Assembly: GCF_002072105.2 (NCBI RefSeq)
Contig: NZ_MTBC01000005.1
Location: 124,001 to 188,000, forward strand
Reading direction: 5' to 3'
DNA length: 64,000 nt
Source: Croceivirga radicis
GTDB taxonomy: Bacteria > Bacteroidota > Bacteroidia > Flavobacteriales > Flavobacteriaceae
Shown: in pieces, positions 8,501 through 17,152 of the stretch
How positions within the stretch are numbered: the stretch's first letter is position 1
Layout of the letters: each line of letters starts with the position of its first letter
The notes under the pieces: generated by a model
What the model was told of the DNA's origin: nothing
Seen by the model: the letters and a program-made list of their open reading frames with translations, nothing else
Database searches by the model: none
Translations under genes and position numbers: made by a program

Positions 8501-9955
8501 AATGTTTTTATGAATGAGGGCTACACCAACATTTTAGGCTACACTCCTGCAGATATAGAAAAACTGTCACCCGATGAATTTTTTAATTTGTTTCATCCAG
8601 ACGACCAACACCTCATAGAAAAGCATATGGCCAAGGTTTTGGAGGGTAAGCTAGAAAATATTGTTGAGTATCGATTTAAACATAAAAACGGGAAGTGGGT
8701 TTGGTGCTATTCTATCGATTCTCCTTTTGAAAAAGACGATGAAGGTAAGGTTACTAGTTTCTTTGGAGTATTTATTGATGTAACGCAAAAGAAAGAAAAT
8801 GAAGAAAAGCTTAAAAAAGCGCTGGTAGAAGCTAATAGTGCCAACATCTATAAAAATCAGTTTTTGGCCAATATGAGTCATGAAATTAGAACCCCACTCA
8901 ATGGTTTGGTAGGGTTTTCTAATTTATTAAGAGATCATGATTTAAATGTAAATGATAAGAAGGAATACATTTCTATCATAGAGAATTGTAGCCAGCAATT
9001 ATTGAGTTTGGTAGATGATATAATTGATTTATCCAAGATAGAAGCAGGTGAATTGGATATGGAATTTATGCCATGTGAGTTAAATCATCTTGTGCGGGAA
9101 TTGGAGATGACCTTCAATGAAATTAAAAAACAGCAAGAGAAAGACAATCTTGAAATAAAAACTTTTGTACCCAATCCAAATGTTCCCCTAAATATTAAAA
9201 CAGATCCCAATAGATTAAAACAAGTATTAATTAATTTAGTTAACAACGCCATTAAATTTACAGATAGTGGAAGCGTGACATTCGGTTACGCGATTAAAGG
9301 TGATTGGGTTGAATTTAAAATTAAAGATACCGGTATAGGCATTGCAGAAGAAAATTTAAAACTGATTTTTGAACGTTTTGAAAGGATTGGATTCGAAAAT
9401 AACGACAAGTACTCTGGTAAGGGGCTGGGCTTATCTATCTCTAAGGGTATTATTGGTCTTTTAGGTGGAGATATAGATGTTTCCTCAAAATTAGGGGTAG
9501 GAAGTGAGTTTACATTTACTATTCCGTTTACCTTGGTAGAAACGGTTAAACCAATGGAAAACAAATCTTCCGCAAAACAGATTAATAAGCTATTTAATGA
9601 CCAGAAGATTTTAGTTGCAGATGATAATCGTATCAATAGACATTACTTAAAAACACTGCTTAAGCGAACTAATTTGTTAGTAGATTATGCAGAAAATGGC
9701 GAAGAAGCGGTAAGCATGTTTAGGCAAAAACCAGATTATGATATTGTTTTAATGGATATTAGAATGCCAGTGATGGATGGTTTTGAGGCTAAGGAAGAAA
9801 TTGTAAAAATTAATCCCAATGCCAAAGTAATTGCGCAAACCGCACATGCCATGTCCAATGATCGCGAACAGTGCTTAAGTAGAGGGTTTGTAGATTACAT
9901 AGCAAAACCATTGGGAAAAGAAGATTTGTTCGAGGTTATAGCTAAGTGGATTTAA
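5513..9955 (+). CDS. CheB-CheR-PAS-histidine kinase-receiver fusion protein
   Basis: A 1480-residue soluble signalling protein. A CheB-like methylesterase domain (about 8-195) keeps its triad: Ser16 in GASAGG, His43 and Asp135 in GTGSDG. A CheR-like methyltransferase (about 215-480) has the SAM motif [12 protein letters not shown] long coiled coil follows (about 640-725) with five 7-residue repeats. Then come about three PAS domains (725-1105), HisKA with His1123 in [11 protein letters not shown], HATPase (about 1225-1340, with KGLGLS) and a C-terminal receiver with Asp1415 in [11 protein letters not shown]. No receiver precedes CheB and no methyl-accepting receptor or flagellar gene is nearby. 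It is a self-contained hybrid kinase of the CheB/CheR fusion class, input unknown. It ends convergent to the next gene with a 4-bp overlap of stop codons. Confidence 0.9.
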   Translation: MGSKQDGFMVVAIGASAGGLQAIHTFFDAMPASPDMAFIVVQHLAPNFKSLMPELLASHTKMKIFVAEENQEIKPNCIYLNNKDNNLGIEDGKFTLLKKAPRKQLNLPIDIIFKMVANAYKENAVGVVLSGTGSDGSKGIYNLKEVGATIYAQDPKSAEFDGMPKSAIHTNCVDFILPPQKIAENILWLANQERDFQTLINPQNATVYDTIITKLYKHSGIDFSKYKPNTLIRRMNKRMSLLQLNSLDVYYQYLLTNEEELKLLSQSFLIGVTSFFRNVEAFNSLKLSVIPELFANRLPEETIRIWIPGCSIGKEVYSLAILLDDYLQSQESNLNFKIFATDIDRYALKKAGNAVFGINDISEIGEEYLTKYFIKKGDRFQIIKRIREKIIFSYHDLTNDPPFIQIDLISCRNLLIYLNKETKEKVINAFEFSLNKNGFLFLGNSESLAKAEQNFTVVNGKHKIYRIKKGRNLLENNALQIKNKTHSKINYLNLTNKVEQNHNYTARKEVLFYKHLSKKHAPVTVYVNQDYDVIFMLGDFQKWFSQNDGIFNNNLLNLVNPELASIIRNGIRRAKTSDKTISYKKLSCAVPSGQILTDLFVERVQLEPNGDFLYMLQFGESIGQENTEEVVLSNEDISTLAQQQIDDLEYELSEKKEALTNITEELETSNEELQSSNEELMSSNEELQSSNEELQSVNEELYTVNTEFQEKNKELEELNNDMNNLLDSTDIGTLFLDEALKIRKFTPALKKVFKLESQDIGRPIFNFSSVFEEEARLRILNKSKDALTTFNTFEEQLLDSTGNWYLIRISPFVTKEKRISGVVITFVDITEIKKAEEELKLKTRELTIAQEVAKLGSWTLNIATNEVYWSEELFKMYGLDPEDGVPDYDDENHRKLFTPKSWATLEKAVSTTIETGKPYTLELRSIRNDGSKGWMYAVGRVLKNEEGKPTHLQGIAQDITERKQLRSKLQKADEFAGKMTRLSPSGMYIYDMVKGSNVFMNEGYTNILGYTPADIEKLSPDEFFNLFHPDDQHLIEKHMAKVLEGKLENIVEYRFKHKNGKWVWCYSIDSPFEKDDEGKVTSFFGVFIDVTQKKENEEKLKKALVEANSANIYKNQFLANMSHEIRTPLNGLVGFSNLLRDHDLNVNDKKEYISIIENCSQQLLSLVDDIIDLSKIEAGELDMEFMPCELNHLVRELEMTFNEIKKQQEKDNLEIKTFVPNPNVPLNIKTDPNRLKQVLINLVNNAIKFTDSGSVTFGYAIKGDWVEFKIKDTGIGIAEENLKLIFERFERIGFENNDKYSGKGLGLSISKGIIGLLGGDIDVSSKLGVGSEFTFTIPFTLVETVKPMENKSSAKQINKLFNDQKILVADDNRINRHYLKTLLKRTNLLVDYAENGEEAVSMFRQKPDYDIVLMDIRMPVMDGFEAKEEIVKINPNAKVIAQTAHAMSNDREQCLSRGFVDYIAKPLGKEDLFEVIAKWI
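7517..7621 (+). repeat. Five tandem 21-bp repeats encoding a coiled coil
   Basis: Five in-frame 21-bp units encode variations of SNEELQS (residues 669-703 of the CheB-CheR fusion). Heptad periodicity with Leu in register indicates a signalling coiled coil between the methyltransferase and PAS domains. DNA identity between units is imperfect, so the repeat is held by protein selection. Confidence 0.85.
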
Positions 9956-10272
9956 GAATTTATAACTATTGCCTCTGCATACAGTTGGCTTGGCCAGGCT
10001 ACTAAATCTTTCTGTATCAACTTAGAAACACTATCCTGAAGTTGAATAAGGTTATTTTTTAACTTTTTAGCTATTGGTTGTGGGGTTTCTGTGTCAATAA
10101 GGACGTGCCCATTCTTGATTTGCAAAGTTATCAGGGATTTGTAGTCTAGAAAGTGCTCTGCGTTCTTAATTAATATAAGGGTAACTTCAAGATTAAGTGC
10201 ATATTCAATATTTAAACGAGAATAGTCGTCTAGTTTTAATTCGCTCGAATCCCAAATTATTTTCATACCCAT
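9952..10272 (-). CDS. Hypothetical protein, 106 residues
   Basis: No family recognised. The sequence starts MGMKIIWDSSELKLDDYSRL, is mixed alpha/beta in composition, has no signal peptide, membrane segment or Cys, and ends with a Lys/Leu-rich amphipathic stretch. The start could equally be the second Met two codons in. It converges on the CheB-CheR fusion with the two stop codons overlapping in TTAA (9952-9955), so the pair share no spacer terminator. Coding potential is plausible because the upstream gap holds an A/T-rich translation-start region typical of neighbours. Confidence 0.55.
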   Translation of the reverse strand: MGMKIIWDSSELKLDDYSRLNIEYALNLEVTLILIKNAEHFLDYKSLITLQIKNGHVLIDTETPQPIAKKLKNNLIQLQDSVSKLIQKDLVAWPSQLYAEAIVINS

Positions 10273-10390
10273 TTATTTGTTGTAAAATTACAATTTTAAA
10301 ACATAAAATTTACGTAAAATTTACATTGAAGTGTAGTTAACTTTAACGCTTAATTGAGAATTAGTTTTAGGGCCCTTGAGTCTTTGCAAT

Positions 10391-10398
10391 TAGTTTTG
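10391..10398 (+). promoter_or_regulatory. Candidate -7 element for the esterase gene
   Basis: TAGTTTTG, exact match to TAnnTTTG, 28 bp before the start codon. The -33 element at the expected distance is poor. Confidence 0.35.
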
Positions 10399-10426
10399 TA
10401 GCTATTCTACATAATCTATTTAAAAA

Positions 10427-11377
10427 ATGAATTATTTAAAACGCTTAATTGTTGTAATGGGTATTCTAATTTTTCTTACAAAATGTAATGCCCAAAACAA
10501 GGATATAGATAATAATAGAGAAGCAAAACCAAAGCGGGAAATGAACATACCACAACTGCCAGAAAACCTCATTACTTTTAAAAATCAAGCATACAAATCT
10601 GTTAACGGTAAACGATTATTGTTAGATGTCTACAAAAATAAGGTTGTTGCAAATCCTCCACTTTTGGTTTGGATTCACGGCGGAGCATGGAAAAGGGGTA
10701 GCAAAGAAGCGTTCATCACTAAAAATAATAATCTAGTGAATGCAGTTTTGAATAAAGGGTATGCCTTAGCTTCTATAAATTACAGATTAAGTGGCGAAGC
10801 TATATTTCCTGCACAAATACAGGATTGTAATGATGCCATCAACTTTTTATATGAACATGCAGACACCTATGGTTTTAACAAAGACGCTATTGCGTTAATG
10901 GGTAGATCTGCAGGGGGCCATTTGGCGGCGTTGGTGGCTACCTCCAATACTTCGGGTAGAGGGGATTTTATGGGTGATCGTGACAAAATTTTATTTAAAG
11001 TGAAGGCTTTGGTCGATTTTTTTGGCCCATCAGATTTGATAAATTTTAAAGCCTATGGCACGGATAAGGGTACAGGTACGCCAGAAGCGGACTTGTTAGG
11101 CGGTAGTCCATTAGAGAAAGAACGGTTGGCAAGAGCTGCAAGCCCAATTTATTATGTAAACGCACAATCCCCACCTACCATTTTATTTCATGGTACTGCA
11201 GATAGAAATGTTCCTAGTAAGCAAAGTGAACTTTTTAAAAGCGAATTAGATAAACATAATATTATTAGCGAACTCTATTTGGTAGATGGAGCAAGACACG
11301 GCGACCCAATTTTTGACACAGAAGTATATGTAACTAAAACAATGCAGTTTTTGCAAAAACATTTTCCTGTAAAATAA
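10427..11377 (+). CDS. Exported alpha/beta-hydrolase (esterase/lipase, HSL-like)
   Basis: A 316-residue carboxylesterase-type hydrolase. An N-terminal signal (residues 1-20) ends in LTKC, so it may be a lipoprotein, or be cut after NAQ. The oxyanion-hole motif HGGAW is at 84-88, the nucleophile is Ser161 in GRSAGGHLA, and Asp259 in HGTADRNVP and His291 in GARHGD complete the triad. The family removes acyl (often acetyl) groups from small esters or carbohydrates. With arabinose and rhamnose operons in the same window, carbohydrate deacetylation is possible, but it is monocistronic and not adjacent to them. Exact substrate unknown. Confidence 0.8.
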   Translation: MNYLKRLIVVMGILIFLTKCNAQNKDIDNNREAKPKREMNIPQLPENLITFKNQAYKSVNGKRLLLDVYKNKVVANPPLLVWIHGGAWKRGSKEAFITKNNNLVNAVLNKGYALASINYRLSGEAIFPAQIQDCNDAINFLYEHADTYGFNKDAIALMGRSAGGHLAALVATSNTSGRGDFMGDRDKILFKVKALVDFFGPSDLINFKAYGTDKGTGTPEADLLGGSPLEKERLARAASPIYYVNAQSPPTILFHGTADRNVPSKQSELFKSELDKHNIISELYLVDGARHGDPIFDTEVYVTKTMQFLQKHFPVK

Positions 11378-11409
11378 AAAAGGAGGCTTTACTGAGCCTC
11401 CTTTTTTTT
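11376..11409. terminator. Bidirectional intrinsic terminator
   Basis: AGGAGGCT (11381-11388) pairs with AGCCTCCT (11395-11402) across a 6-nt loop. Five A precede and seven T follow, so it works in both directions between the convergent esterase and nrdA genes. Confidence 0.9.
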
Positions 11410-11415
11410 AGTGTT

Positions 11416-13215
11416 TTAAGCTTCACAGCTAACACAATCTTTCTTCTGCTTAAATTTTTGAGCAGCATTCATACTGTGTTGGTAATACAAAGATTTTAGA
11501 CCTAACTTCCAAGCGGTAACATGTATTTTATTAACCTCTTTGGTAGGCATTTCTGGGTGTACTATAATATTTACAGACTGCCCTTGGTCTATGTGGTTTT
11601 GTCTGTTGGCCGCTTGGTAAATAATATCCATTTGGTCCAACTCAGAATACGTTTTAAATACTGCTTTTTCTTCTTCTGTCAAGAAATCCAGGTGTTGTAC
11701 AGAACCATCTCTATCTCTTATACTTCTCCACACTTCAGAGGTATTCATCCCTTTTTCTTCTAATAGTTCCATTAAATATGGGTTCTTAATGGTAACCTTT
11801 ATTTTGGCAATATCTTTTACGTAGCAGTTAGACCAGATTGGTTCAATACCTTGTGATACTTGCCCTAAAATAAAAGCAGATGAAGTTGTAGGGGCAACGG
11901 CATTTAAAGTGGTATTACGTCTACCGTAACCTTCTAGCATTTTTGGTTCTCCAAAACGTGCGGCAAGCTGTTCAGATGCTTTATAAGAACGCTCTTTTAT
12001 TTCCCTGAAAATCTCACTGTTTAGATTATAGGCTTCTTGACTATTAAAGGCCAATTTTTTAGACTGCAATAAACTATGCCACCCTAAAGCACCTAAACCT
12101 AATGCTCTGTTTTCTTTTGCAAAATTGTAAGCCCTTTCCATAAACAGGAACGTTTGCTGATCATCTCTATTATCAGAGTCTTTGTAAACCTCTAGTTTTT
12201 CAATAAATTCTGTTATAACCGCATCCAAGAAATGAATCATTGTTTCAACAGCATCTGTTTCTTTCCACTTATCGTAATGCAATAGGTTAATACTGGATAG
12301 TACGCAAACAAAAGACCAATCTTGGTTAGAAGGCAACATAATTTCGGTACATAAGTTACTAGCATAAATTCGTTGATCCTTGTCTTTGTACACATCTACC
12401 GTACCGTCATTGGCATTGTCAGAGAAAAATACGTAAGGATAACCCATTTCACCTCTACATTGCAAAACTTTGGCCCAGATGGTACGTTTTTCAACATCTC
12501 CATCTATCATTTCTTGCATCCATTGGTTAGGAACCGTTACACCATGTGTTAACTGCTGTATTGGGTTACCTTCTGTACCAATTTCTAAAAACTCTTTAAT
12601 ATCTGGGTGGTCTATTGGTAAATACGGAGAAAAACGACCTCTTCTAACGGAGCCTTGGCTTACAACATCTACCATAGACTCGAACAACTGCATAATATGA
12701 ACCGCACCTGAAGCTTCACCGTTGTTCTTTACAGCTGCACCACGATGTCTTATTTTTCCAAAGTAACCAGATGTACCACCACCAAGTTTAGACATCATAC
12801 CAACTTCAGATTGGGTATAAAGAATATTACCCATATCATCGTCTATATGAGAACCAAAACAGCTTATAGGTAAACCACGTTGCTTACCAAAGTTAGACCA
12901 AACCGGCGATGCTAGCGAATAGAACCCTTCTGACATGTAGTTGTAGAACTTGTCTGCAAATCCAGGCATTTCTAAGATTTGCTCTGCACGCTCAGCAATT
13001 TCTCTAATTCTTCCCTCTGGTGTTACACCCTCTGTTAGGTAACCAGAAGCTAGGAACTTTCTACTATACTCATTCAACCATTTAAAACCTTCCGTTTCTA
13101 GTGGTCTTTCTTTTAAATCAGATAAGGCAGATTTTCTTGCATTAACTAAATCTAAAGTGGTGTTTTCTTTTTGTTGTAGGGTTTCTTTCCCTATAGTTTC
13201 AGTGTTCTTTTCCAT
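11416..13215 (-). CDS. nrdA: Ribonucleotide reductase large (catalytic) subunit, class I
   Basis: 599 residues, short for a class I alpha subunit (E. coli 761) because the N-terminal ATP-cone is absent. It reduces NDPs to dNDPs. Catalytic residues are visible: Cys119 (redox pair, PISCFGS), Asn287-Leu-Cys289-Thr-Glu291 (thiyl radical Cys and acid/base), Cys304 (second redox Cys, FVCVLSS), the radical-transfer tyrosines Tyr577/Tyr578 and a C-terminal CVSC pair (594/597) for thioredoxin. It lies 6 bp downstream of nrdB, same operon. Allosteric activity control must come from the ATP-cone on the partner subunit. Confidence 0.95.
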   Translation of the reverse strand: MEKNTETIGKETLQQKENTTLDLVNARKSALSDLKERPLETEGFKWLNEYSRKFLASGYLTEGVTPEGRIREIAERAEQILEMPGFADKFYNYMSEGFYSLASPVWSNFGKQRGLPISCFGSHIDDDMGNILYTQSEVGMMSKLGGGTSGYFGKIRHRGAAVKNNGEASGAVHIMQLFESMVDVVSQGSVRRGRFSPYLPIDHPDIKEFLEIGTEGNPIQQLTHGVTVPNQWMQEMIDGDVEKRTIWAKVLQCRGEMGYPYVFFSDNANDGTVDVYKDKDQRIYASNLCTEIMLPSNQDWSFVCVLSSINLLHYDKWKETDAVETMIHFLDAVITEFIEKLEVYKDSDNRDDQQTFLFMERAYNFAKENRALGLGALGWHSLLQSKKLAFNSQEAYNLNSEIFREIKERSYKASEQLAARFGEPKMLEGYGRRNTTLNAVAPTTSSAFILGQVSQGIEPIWSNCYVKDIAKIKVTIKNPYLMELLEEKGMNTSEVWRSIRDRDGSVQHLDFLTEEEKAVFKTYSELDQMDIIYQAANRQNHIDQGQSVNIIVHPEMPTKEVNKIHVTAWKLGLKSLYYQHSMNAAQKFKQKKDCVSCEA

Positions 13216-13221
13216 AGCTGC

Positions 13222-14496
13222 TTAAAATAAATCGTCGCTGGTTATACTTTGTGTTCTCTTGCTGTAGTTGATGGATCTTTTTACAAAGAAATCACCGTGC
13301 TTGGTTCCAATAATTTCATCATCGAACCATTCGGTTTGTTCCAATAATTTTTCGTCTACCTCAAATATTTTGTTGATTCCTATACTCTCAAGGGAGTTGT
13401 TAAATCTATTTTTTATGAATTCGTTTATAACCGCTTTAGGTAAAAAGTCCAATTCTCCATCCTCAAATATCCAGTCTACTATTTTACTTTCTGCAACAAA
13501 TGCTTGCTCACAGATTTCTTGTATAGTTTGGTGGTAGGTCTCATTAAACCAATGCGGGTTTTCTTTCTTAATAATGTTAATGATGTCTATTCCAAAATCG
13601 CCATGTATTTGCTCTTCTTTAGAAGTAGCTTCTACTACATTAGATATACCCTTAAGCATGTTTTTATGCTTGTTAAAGGCCATGATTATCAAGAATTGGG
13701 AAAATAACGATACATGTTCTATAAACAGGGAAAATAACAAGATAGACTCTGCATATTCTTGGTCATTTTCGCTTTTAGCAGTTTTAAGGGCAGCTTCCAA
13801 ATACTGTACCCTTTTCATGATCACAGGTTTCTTCTTTAGGGTTTCAAACTCTCTATTTAAACCTAGTATTTCCAATAAATGCGAGTAAGCATCATGATGC
13901 CTAACTTCACTTTCTGCAAATGTTGAACCAACTGCCCCAATTTCCGGTTTAGGCATTCTTTGATAGATATCTCCCCAAAAACTTTTTACCGCAACCTCAA
14001 TCTGAGAGATAGCTAGCATAGTGTTTTTAATAGCACTGCGTTCTACCTCTGTTAATCTGGATTTAAAATCTTGGATATCACTGGTAAAATTGAACTCGGT
14101 ATGTATCCAATAAGAATGTCTTATAGCAGAAACATATTCGTATAATTCTGGGTACTCAAATGGCTTTAAGTTAATGCGCTTTTCAAAGATATTGGTAGCC
14201 CTTTCCTGTGCCCTTTTGTTTCTGTAGATAATGTAAGCTTTGGCCACATCATGAAATTGACTTTCCATTAGGCTGTTTTCTACAACATCTTGTACTTCTT
14301 CTACTGTTGGAATGTAATCTTTTACTTGTTTTTTACGGTCTAACAGTCTTAATTGTACATCATCTGCAATTACTTGGGCATCACCTAGTTGACCGTGGTC
14401 AACAGCTGTCATTGCCTTCATGATTGCATTTGTAATCTTGTGTAACTCAAAGGGTTGTGTGCTAAAATCCCTCTTCTTTATCTCAGAAATCTGCAT
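13222..14496 (-). CDS. nrdB: Ribonucleotide reductase small subunit with N-terminal ATP-cone
   Basis: 424 residues. Residues about 3-95 form an ATP-cone (MQISEIKKRDFSTQPFELHK onward), normally found on NrdA. The remaining 330 residues are the ferritin-like radical subunit with Glu197, His200 and Tyr204 in SEVRHHDAY, matching E. coli Glu115, His118 and radical Tyr122. An ATP-cone on NrdB is known from Leeuwenhoekiella blandensis, where dATP drives inhibitory oligomerisation through the small subunit. The same control is inferred here. First gene of the nrdBA operon; a DnaA-box sequence lies about 200 bp upstream. Confidence 0.95.
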   Translation of the reverse strand: MQISEIKKRDFSTQPFELHKITNAIMKAMTAVDHGQLGDAQVIADDVQLRLLDRKKQVKDYIPTVEEVQDVVENSLMESQFHDVAKAYIIYRNKRAQERATNIFEKRINLKPFEYPELYEYVSAIRHSYWIHTEFNFTSDIQDFKSRLTEVERSAIKNTMLAISQIEVAVKSFWGDIYQRMPKPEIGAVGSTFAESEVRHHDAYSHLLEILGLNREFETLKKKPVIMKRVQYLEAALKTAKSENDQEYAESILLFSLFIEHVSLFSQFLIIMAFNKHKNMLKGISNVVEATSKEEQIHGDFGIDIINIIKKENPHWFNETYHQTIQEICEQAFVAESKIVDWIFEDGELDFLPKAVINEFIKNRFNNSLESIGINKIFEVDEKLLEQTEWFDDEIIGTKHGDFFVKRSINYSKRTQSITSDDLF

Positions 14497-14695
14497 AGGT
14501 AAAACGGTTTTTGGAAATTAACTAATGGTTCAGATTGTAAAATTCCTATTTTCTTGCCTACAATTTTCATAAGATGGAAATGGGTTCTCAACATTTTTAT
14601 TAACAAAGCGTTAAGAGCTTGTAAAACAAGGGTGTAAAGTGTTAGAGAATTGCAGAAAAAATCAGAAAAATTTGTTCGCTAAAAACTAGGATTAT

Positions 14696-14704
14696 TTATC
14701 CACA
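14696..14704 (+). promoter_or_regulatory. DnaA box upstream of nrdBA
   Basis: TTATCCACA, a perfect match to the DnaA-box consensus, 200 bp upstream of nrdB. DnaA regulates nrdAB in E. coli; here the link is inference from position. One 9-mer can occur by chance in AT-rich DNA. Confidence 0.4.
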
Positions 14705-14828
14705 GGGTTATAAACAGTGCTCACATTCAAGTATAAAAAAAGAACGAGTCCATTAGGGCTCTTGCTACTTACTTATTTGGAATGAAATAAAAATTTTATA
14801 GGTGTGATTTTTTTGTCAAAGATTAAAT

Positions 14829-14847
14829 AAATGTAAATTGCACACAT
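14829..14847. promoter_or_regulatory. AraR-like palindrome (one mismatch) before galK
   Basis: AAATGT-n7-ACACAT. It fits AAnTGT-n7-ACAnTT, the pattern of the two sites in the arabinose promoter, with one mismatch. It overlaps a weak -7-like TAAATTGC and sits 6 bp before the first possible galK start. Confidence 0.35.
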
Positions 14848-14852
14848 AAAAA

Positions 14853-16049
14853 ATGCCTGTTTCCCTAAGAACTCACATTTACATAGGAAATAACGTAAAA
14901 TTAAAATGTATGGGTGGCGAAAATAGCTTAACCATTGTTTCTCCCGGAAGAATAAATTTAATTGGGGAACATGTAGATTATAACGATGGGTTTGTATTGC
15001 CAGCGGCAATAGAACAACACATTCAATTTAAGATTTGTAAAAACGGAACATCCAATAAAGCTATTGTTCGCAGTAAAGGTTTTGAAGGAGTTTTAGAGAT
15101 TAACTTAAAAGCAATAACCCCAAGACCTGCAGGTTGGGAAAACTATTTGCTGGGTGTTATCAACGAAATGCAACAATTAACAGACGGTATTTCTGGTTTT
15201 GATTGTGAAATTCAAAGTTTTTTACCCGTGGGGTCCGGTGTAAGTTCTTCGGCGGCTTTGGAATGTGGTTTTGCTTATGCCATTAACGAATTATTTGATC
15301 TAGGATTAGATCGGTGGCAAATAGTTAAATTGAGTCAACGTGCAGAACACAATTATGTAGGTACCAAATGTGGCATCATGGATCAGTTTGCATCAGTAAT
15401 GGGTAAAAAAGGATTTGCTATGTTGTTGGATTGCAAATCATTGGAGTTTGATTATGTTCCGGCAAACTTTGATCCCTACGTGTTACTCTTGCTTAATTCC
15501 AATGTTACCCATGATTTGGCTACGGGAGCCTACAACAAAAGGAGACAACAATGCGAAGATGGCCTTTCTTTTTTAGTTTCTAAATATGGTATTGCTCCCT
15601 CTTTTAGGAATGTTACGCTAGATATGCTTACAGATAGTAAGTCTCAATTGGATGCTACAGTATTTAACCGTTGTAGTTATGTGGTAGAGGAGATTGCCCG
15701 CGTACAAATGGCCAAAACCCTTTTAAAAGAAAATAAATTAAAGGCATTTGGTGAGCTTATGTACAAAACCCATGAGGGTTTAAGTGATAAATATGAAGTA
15801 AGTTGTAAAGAATTGGATTTTTTGGTTGATCTGGCCAAAAGAGAAAATGCGGTACTAGGCTCTAGAATTATGGGTGGCGGTTTTGGAGGTTGCACAATAA
15901 ATTTGATTCATAAAGACTCTGTAAATCTGTTTATAGCCAAAGCGGCTGCGGCTTACAAAAAAGAATTCGGTATAGAGTTAAACGCTTTTGAGACCCAACC
16001 AAGTAATGGAACTACCTTAATAAAAGAAAATCATGAAGTTGGATTATAA
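14853..16049 (+). CDS. galK: Galactokinase
   Basis: Phosphorylates D-galactose to galactose 1-phosphate (Leloir pathway, cytoplasm). GHMP-kinase motifs are intact: PGRINLIGEHVDYNDG (galactose/ATP site), the glycine-rich LPVGSGVSSSAALE and the C-terminal GSRIMGGGFGGCT. Start choice is uncertain. ATG at 14853 gives 398 residues with an odd 19-residue extension, while ATG at 14910 (MGGENSLTIVSPG) gives 379 residues, closer to the family, and leaves room for a promoter. It overlaps galT by 17 bp, so the two are translationally coupled. Confidence 0.93.
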   Translation: MPVSLRTHIYIGNNVKLKCMGGENSLTIVSPGRINLIGEHVDYNDGFVLPAAIEQHIQFKICKNGTSNKAIVRSKGFEGVLEINLKAITPRPAGWENYLLGVINEMQQLTDGISGFDCEIQSFLPVGSGVSSSAALECGFAYAINELFDLGLDRWQIVKLSQRAEHNYVGTKCGIMDQFASVMGKKGFAMLLDCKSLEFDYVPANFDPYVLLLLNSNVTHDLATGAYNKRRQQCEDGLSFLVSKYGIAPSFRNVTLDMLTDSKSQLDATVFNRCSYVVEEIARVQMAKTLLKENKLKAFGELMYKTHEGLSDKYEVSCKELDFLVDLAKRENAVLGSRIMGGGFGGCTINLIHKDSVNLFIAKAAAAYKKEFGIELNAFETQPSNGTTLIKENHEVGL

Positions 16050-17070
16050 CGAACATCCACATAGGAGATACAACATATTAACTGGAGAATGGGTATTGGT
16101 TTCACCGCACCGTACCAAACGGCCTTGGCAGGGTAAACAAGAAAAAATACCAGAAACCAAAAGACCTAAATACGACCCTACCTGTTATTTATGTCCAGGA
16201 AATACCCGGGCAGGTGGCGAGCAAACCCCAAAGTATGAATCCGTATATAGTTTTACCAATGATTTTTCGGCCTTATTAGCAGATACCCCTAATATTTTGG
16301 AAGAAGATGGCTTATTAAAAGCACAGGGCGAAACAGGAATATGTAAGGTGGTCTGTTTTTCTCCAGACCATAGTTTAACCTTGCCTTTAATGGAGCAGAA
16401 AGCTATTGCAGACGTAGTTGCTTTATGGCAAAAGGAGTATAGTGAACTGGGTGCCAAGCAGAATATACGACATGTACAAATTTTTGAGAACAAGGGCGCT
16501 ATGATGGGTTGTAGTAATCCGCATCCACATGGGCAGATTTGGGCACAATATTCCATACCTCAAGAAGTAGAACGCAAAACAAAGATGCAAAGGGCATATT
16601 TTGAAAAAAACGATTCCAGTCTTTTGGGCGATTACCTAAAACAAGAACTTGATAAAGACGAACGTATTCTTTTTCAAAATGAACATTTTGTTGCACTAGT
16701 TCCTTTTTGGGCGGTTTGGCCTTACGAAGCTATGATAGCCCCTAAAAAACAACTTCAAAATATAGCAGCACTCTCAAAAGAGCAAGCTTTAGCCTTTGCA
16801 GAAGCTATTAAGGTGGTTACCACCAAATTTGATAATTTATTTGAGGTTTCTTTTCCCTATTCCTCAGGAATACACCAGTCGCCAACAGATAATGACTATC
16901 CCGAGTGGCATTTTCATATGAGTTTTTATCCACCTTTGCTACGTTCTGCTACGGTTAAGAAATTTATGGTGGGCTATGAGATGTTTGGTAACCCACAAAG
17001 AGATATAACTGCAGAGCAGGCAGCAAAAAAATTAAAGGGTTTGTCTAATACACATTACAGTTTAAAATAG
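16033..17070 (+). CDS. galT: Galactose-1-phosphate uridylyltransferase
   Basis: 345 residues, the usual size. Swaps UMP between UDP-glucose and galactose 1-phosphate. The active-site HPHGQIWA carries the nucleophilic His that forms the uridylyl intermediate. Zinc-site candidates are the Cys pair in YLCPGN and an early His. The C-terminal part keeps EWHFHMSFYPP. It starts inside the last codons of galK (17-bp overlap). No galE is present in the window. Confidence 0.95.
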   Translation: MKLDYNEHPHRRYNILTGEWVLVSPHRTKRPWQGKQEKIPETKRPKYDPTCYLCPGNTRAGGEQTPKYESVYSFTNDFSALLADTPNILEEDGLLKAQGETGICKVVCFSPDHSLTLPLMEQKAIADVVALWQKEYSELGAKQNIRHVQIFENKGAMMGCSNPHPHGQIWAQYSIPQEVERKTKMQRAYFEKNDSSLLGDYLKQELDKDERILFQNEHFVALVPFWAVWPYEAMIAPKKQLQNIAALSKEQALAFAEAIKVVTTKFDNLFEVSFPYSSGIHQSPTDNDYPEWHFHMSFYPPLLRSATVKKFMVGYEMFGNPQRDITAEQAAKKLKGLSNTHYSLK

Positions 17071-17152
17071 CCGCTTAGGGTATTCTAGCGTTAAGGAAAA
17101 TAATTTGTTGTATTTTTCTGCTTGCTTTCCGTAAAATAGAAAGTGATTAGCT

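Larger units (their letters stand above)
14497..14852. other. Divergent intergenic region nrdB / galK
   Basis: A 356-bp AT-rich gap between divergent genes. It holds a perfect DnaA box (14696-14704), an AraR-like half-match palindrome near galK (14829-14847) and no clear TAnnTTTG element for nrdB. No RNA gene or small ORF was recognised. Confidence 0.6.
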
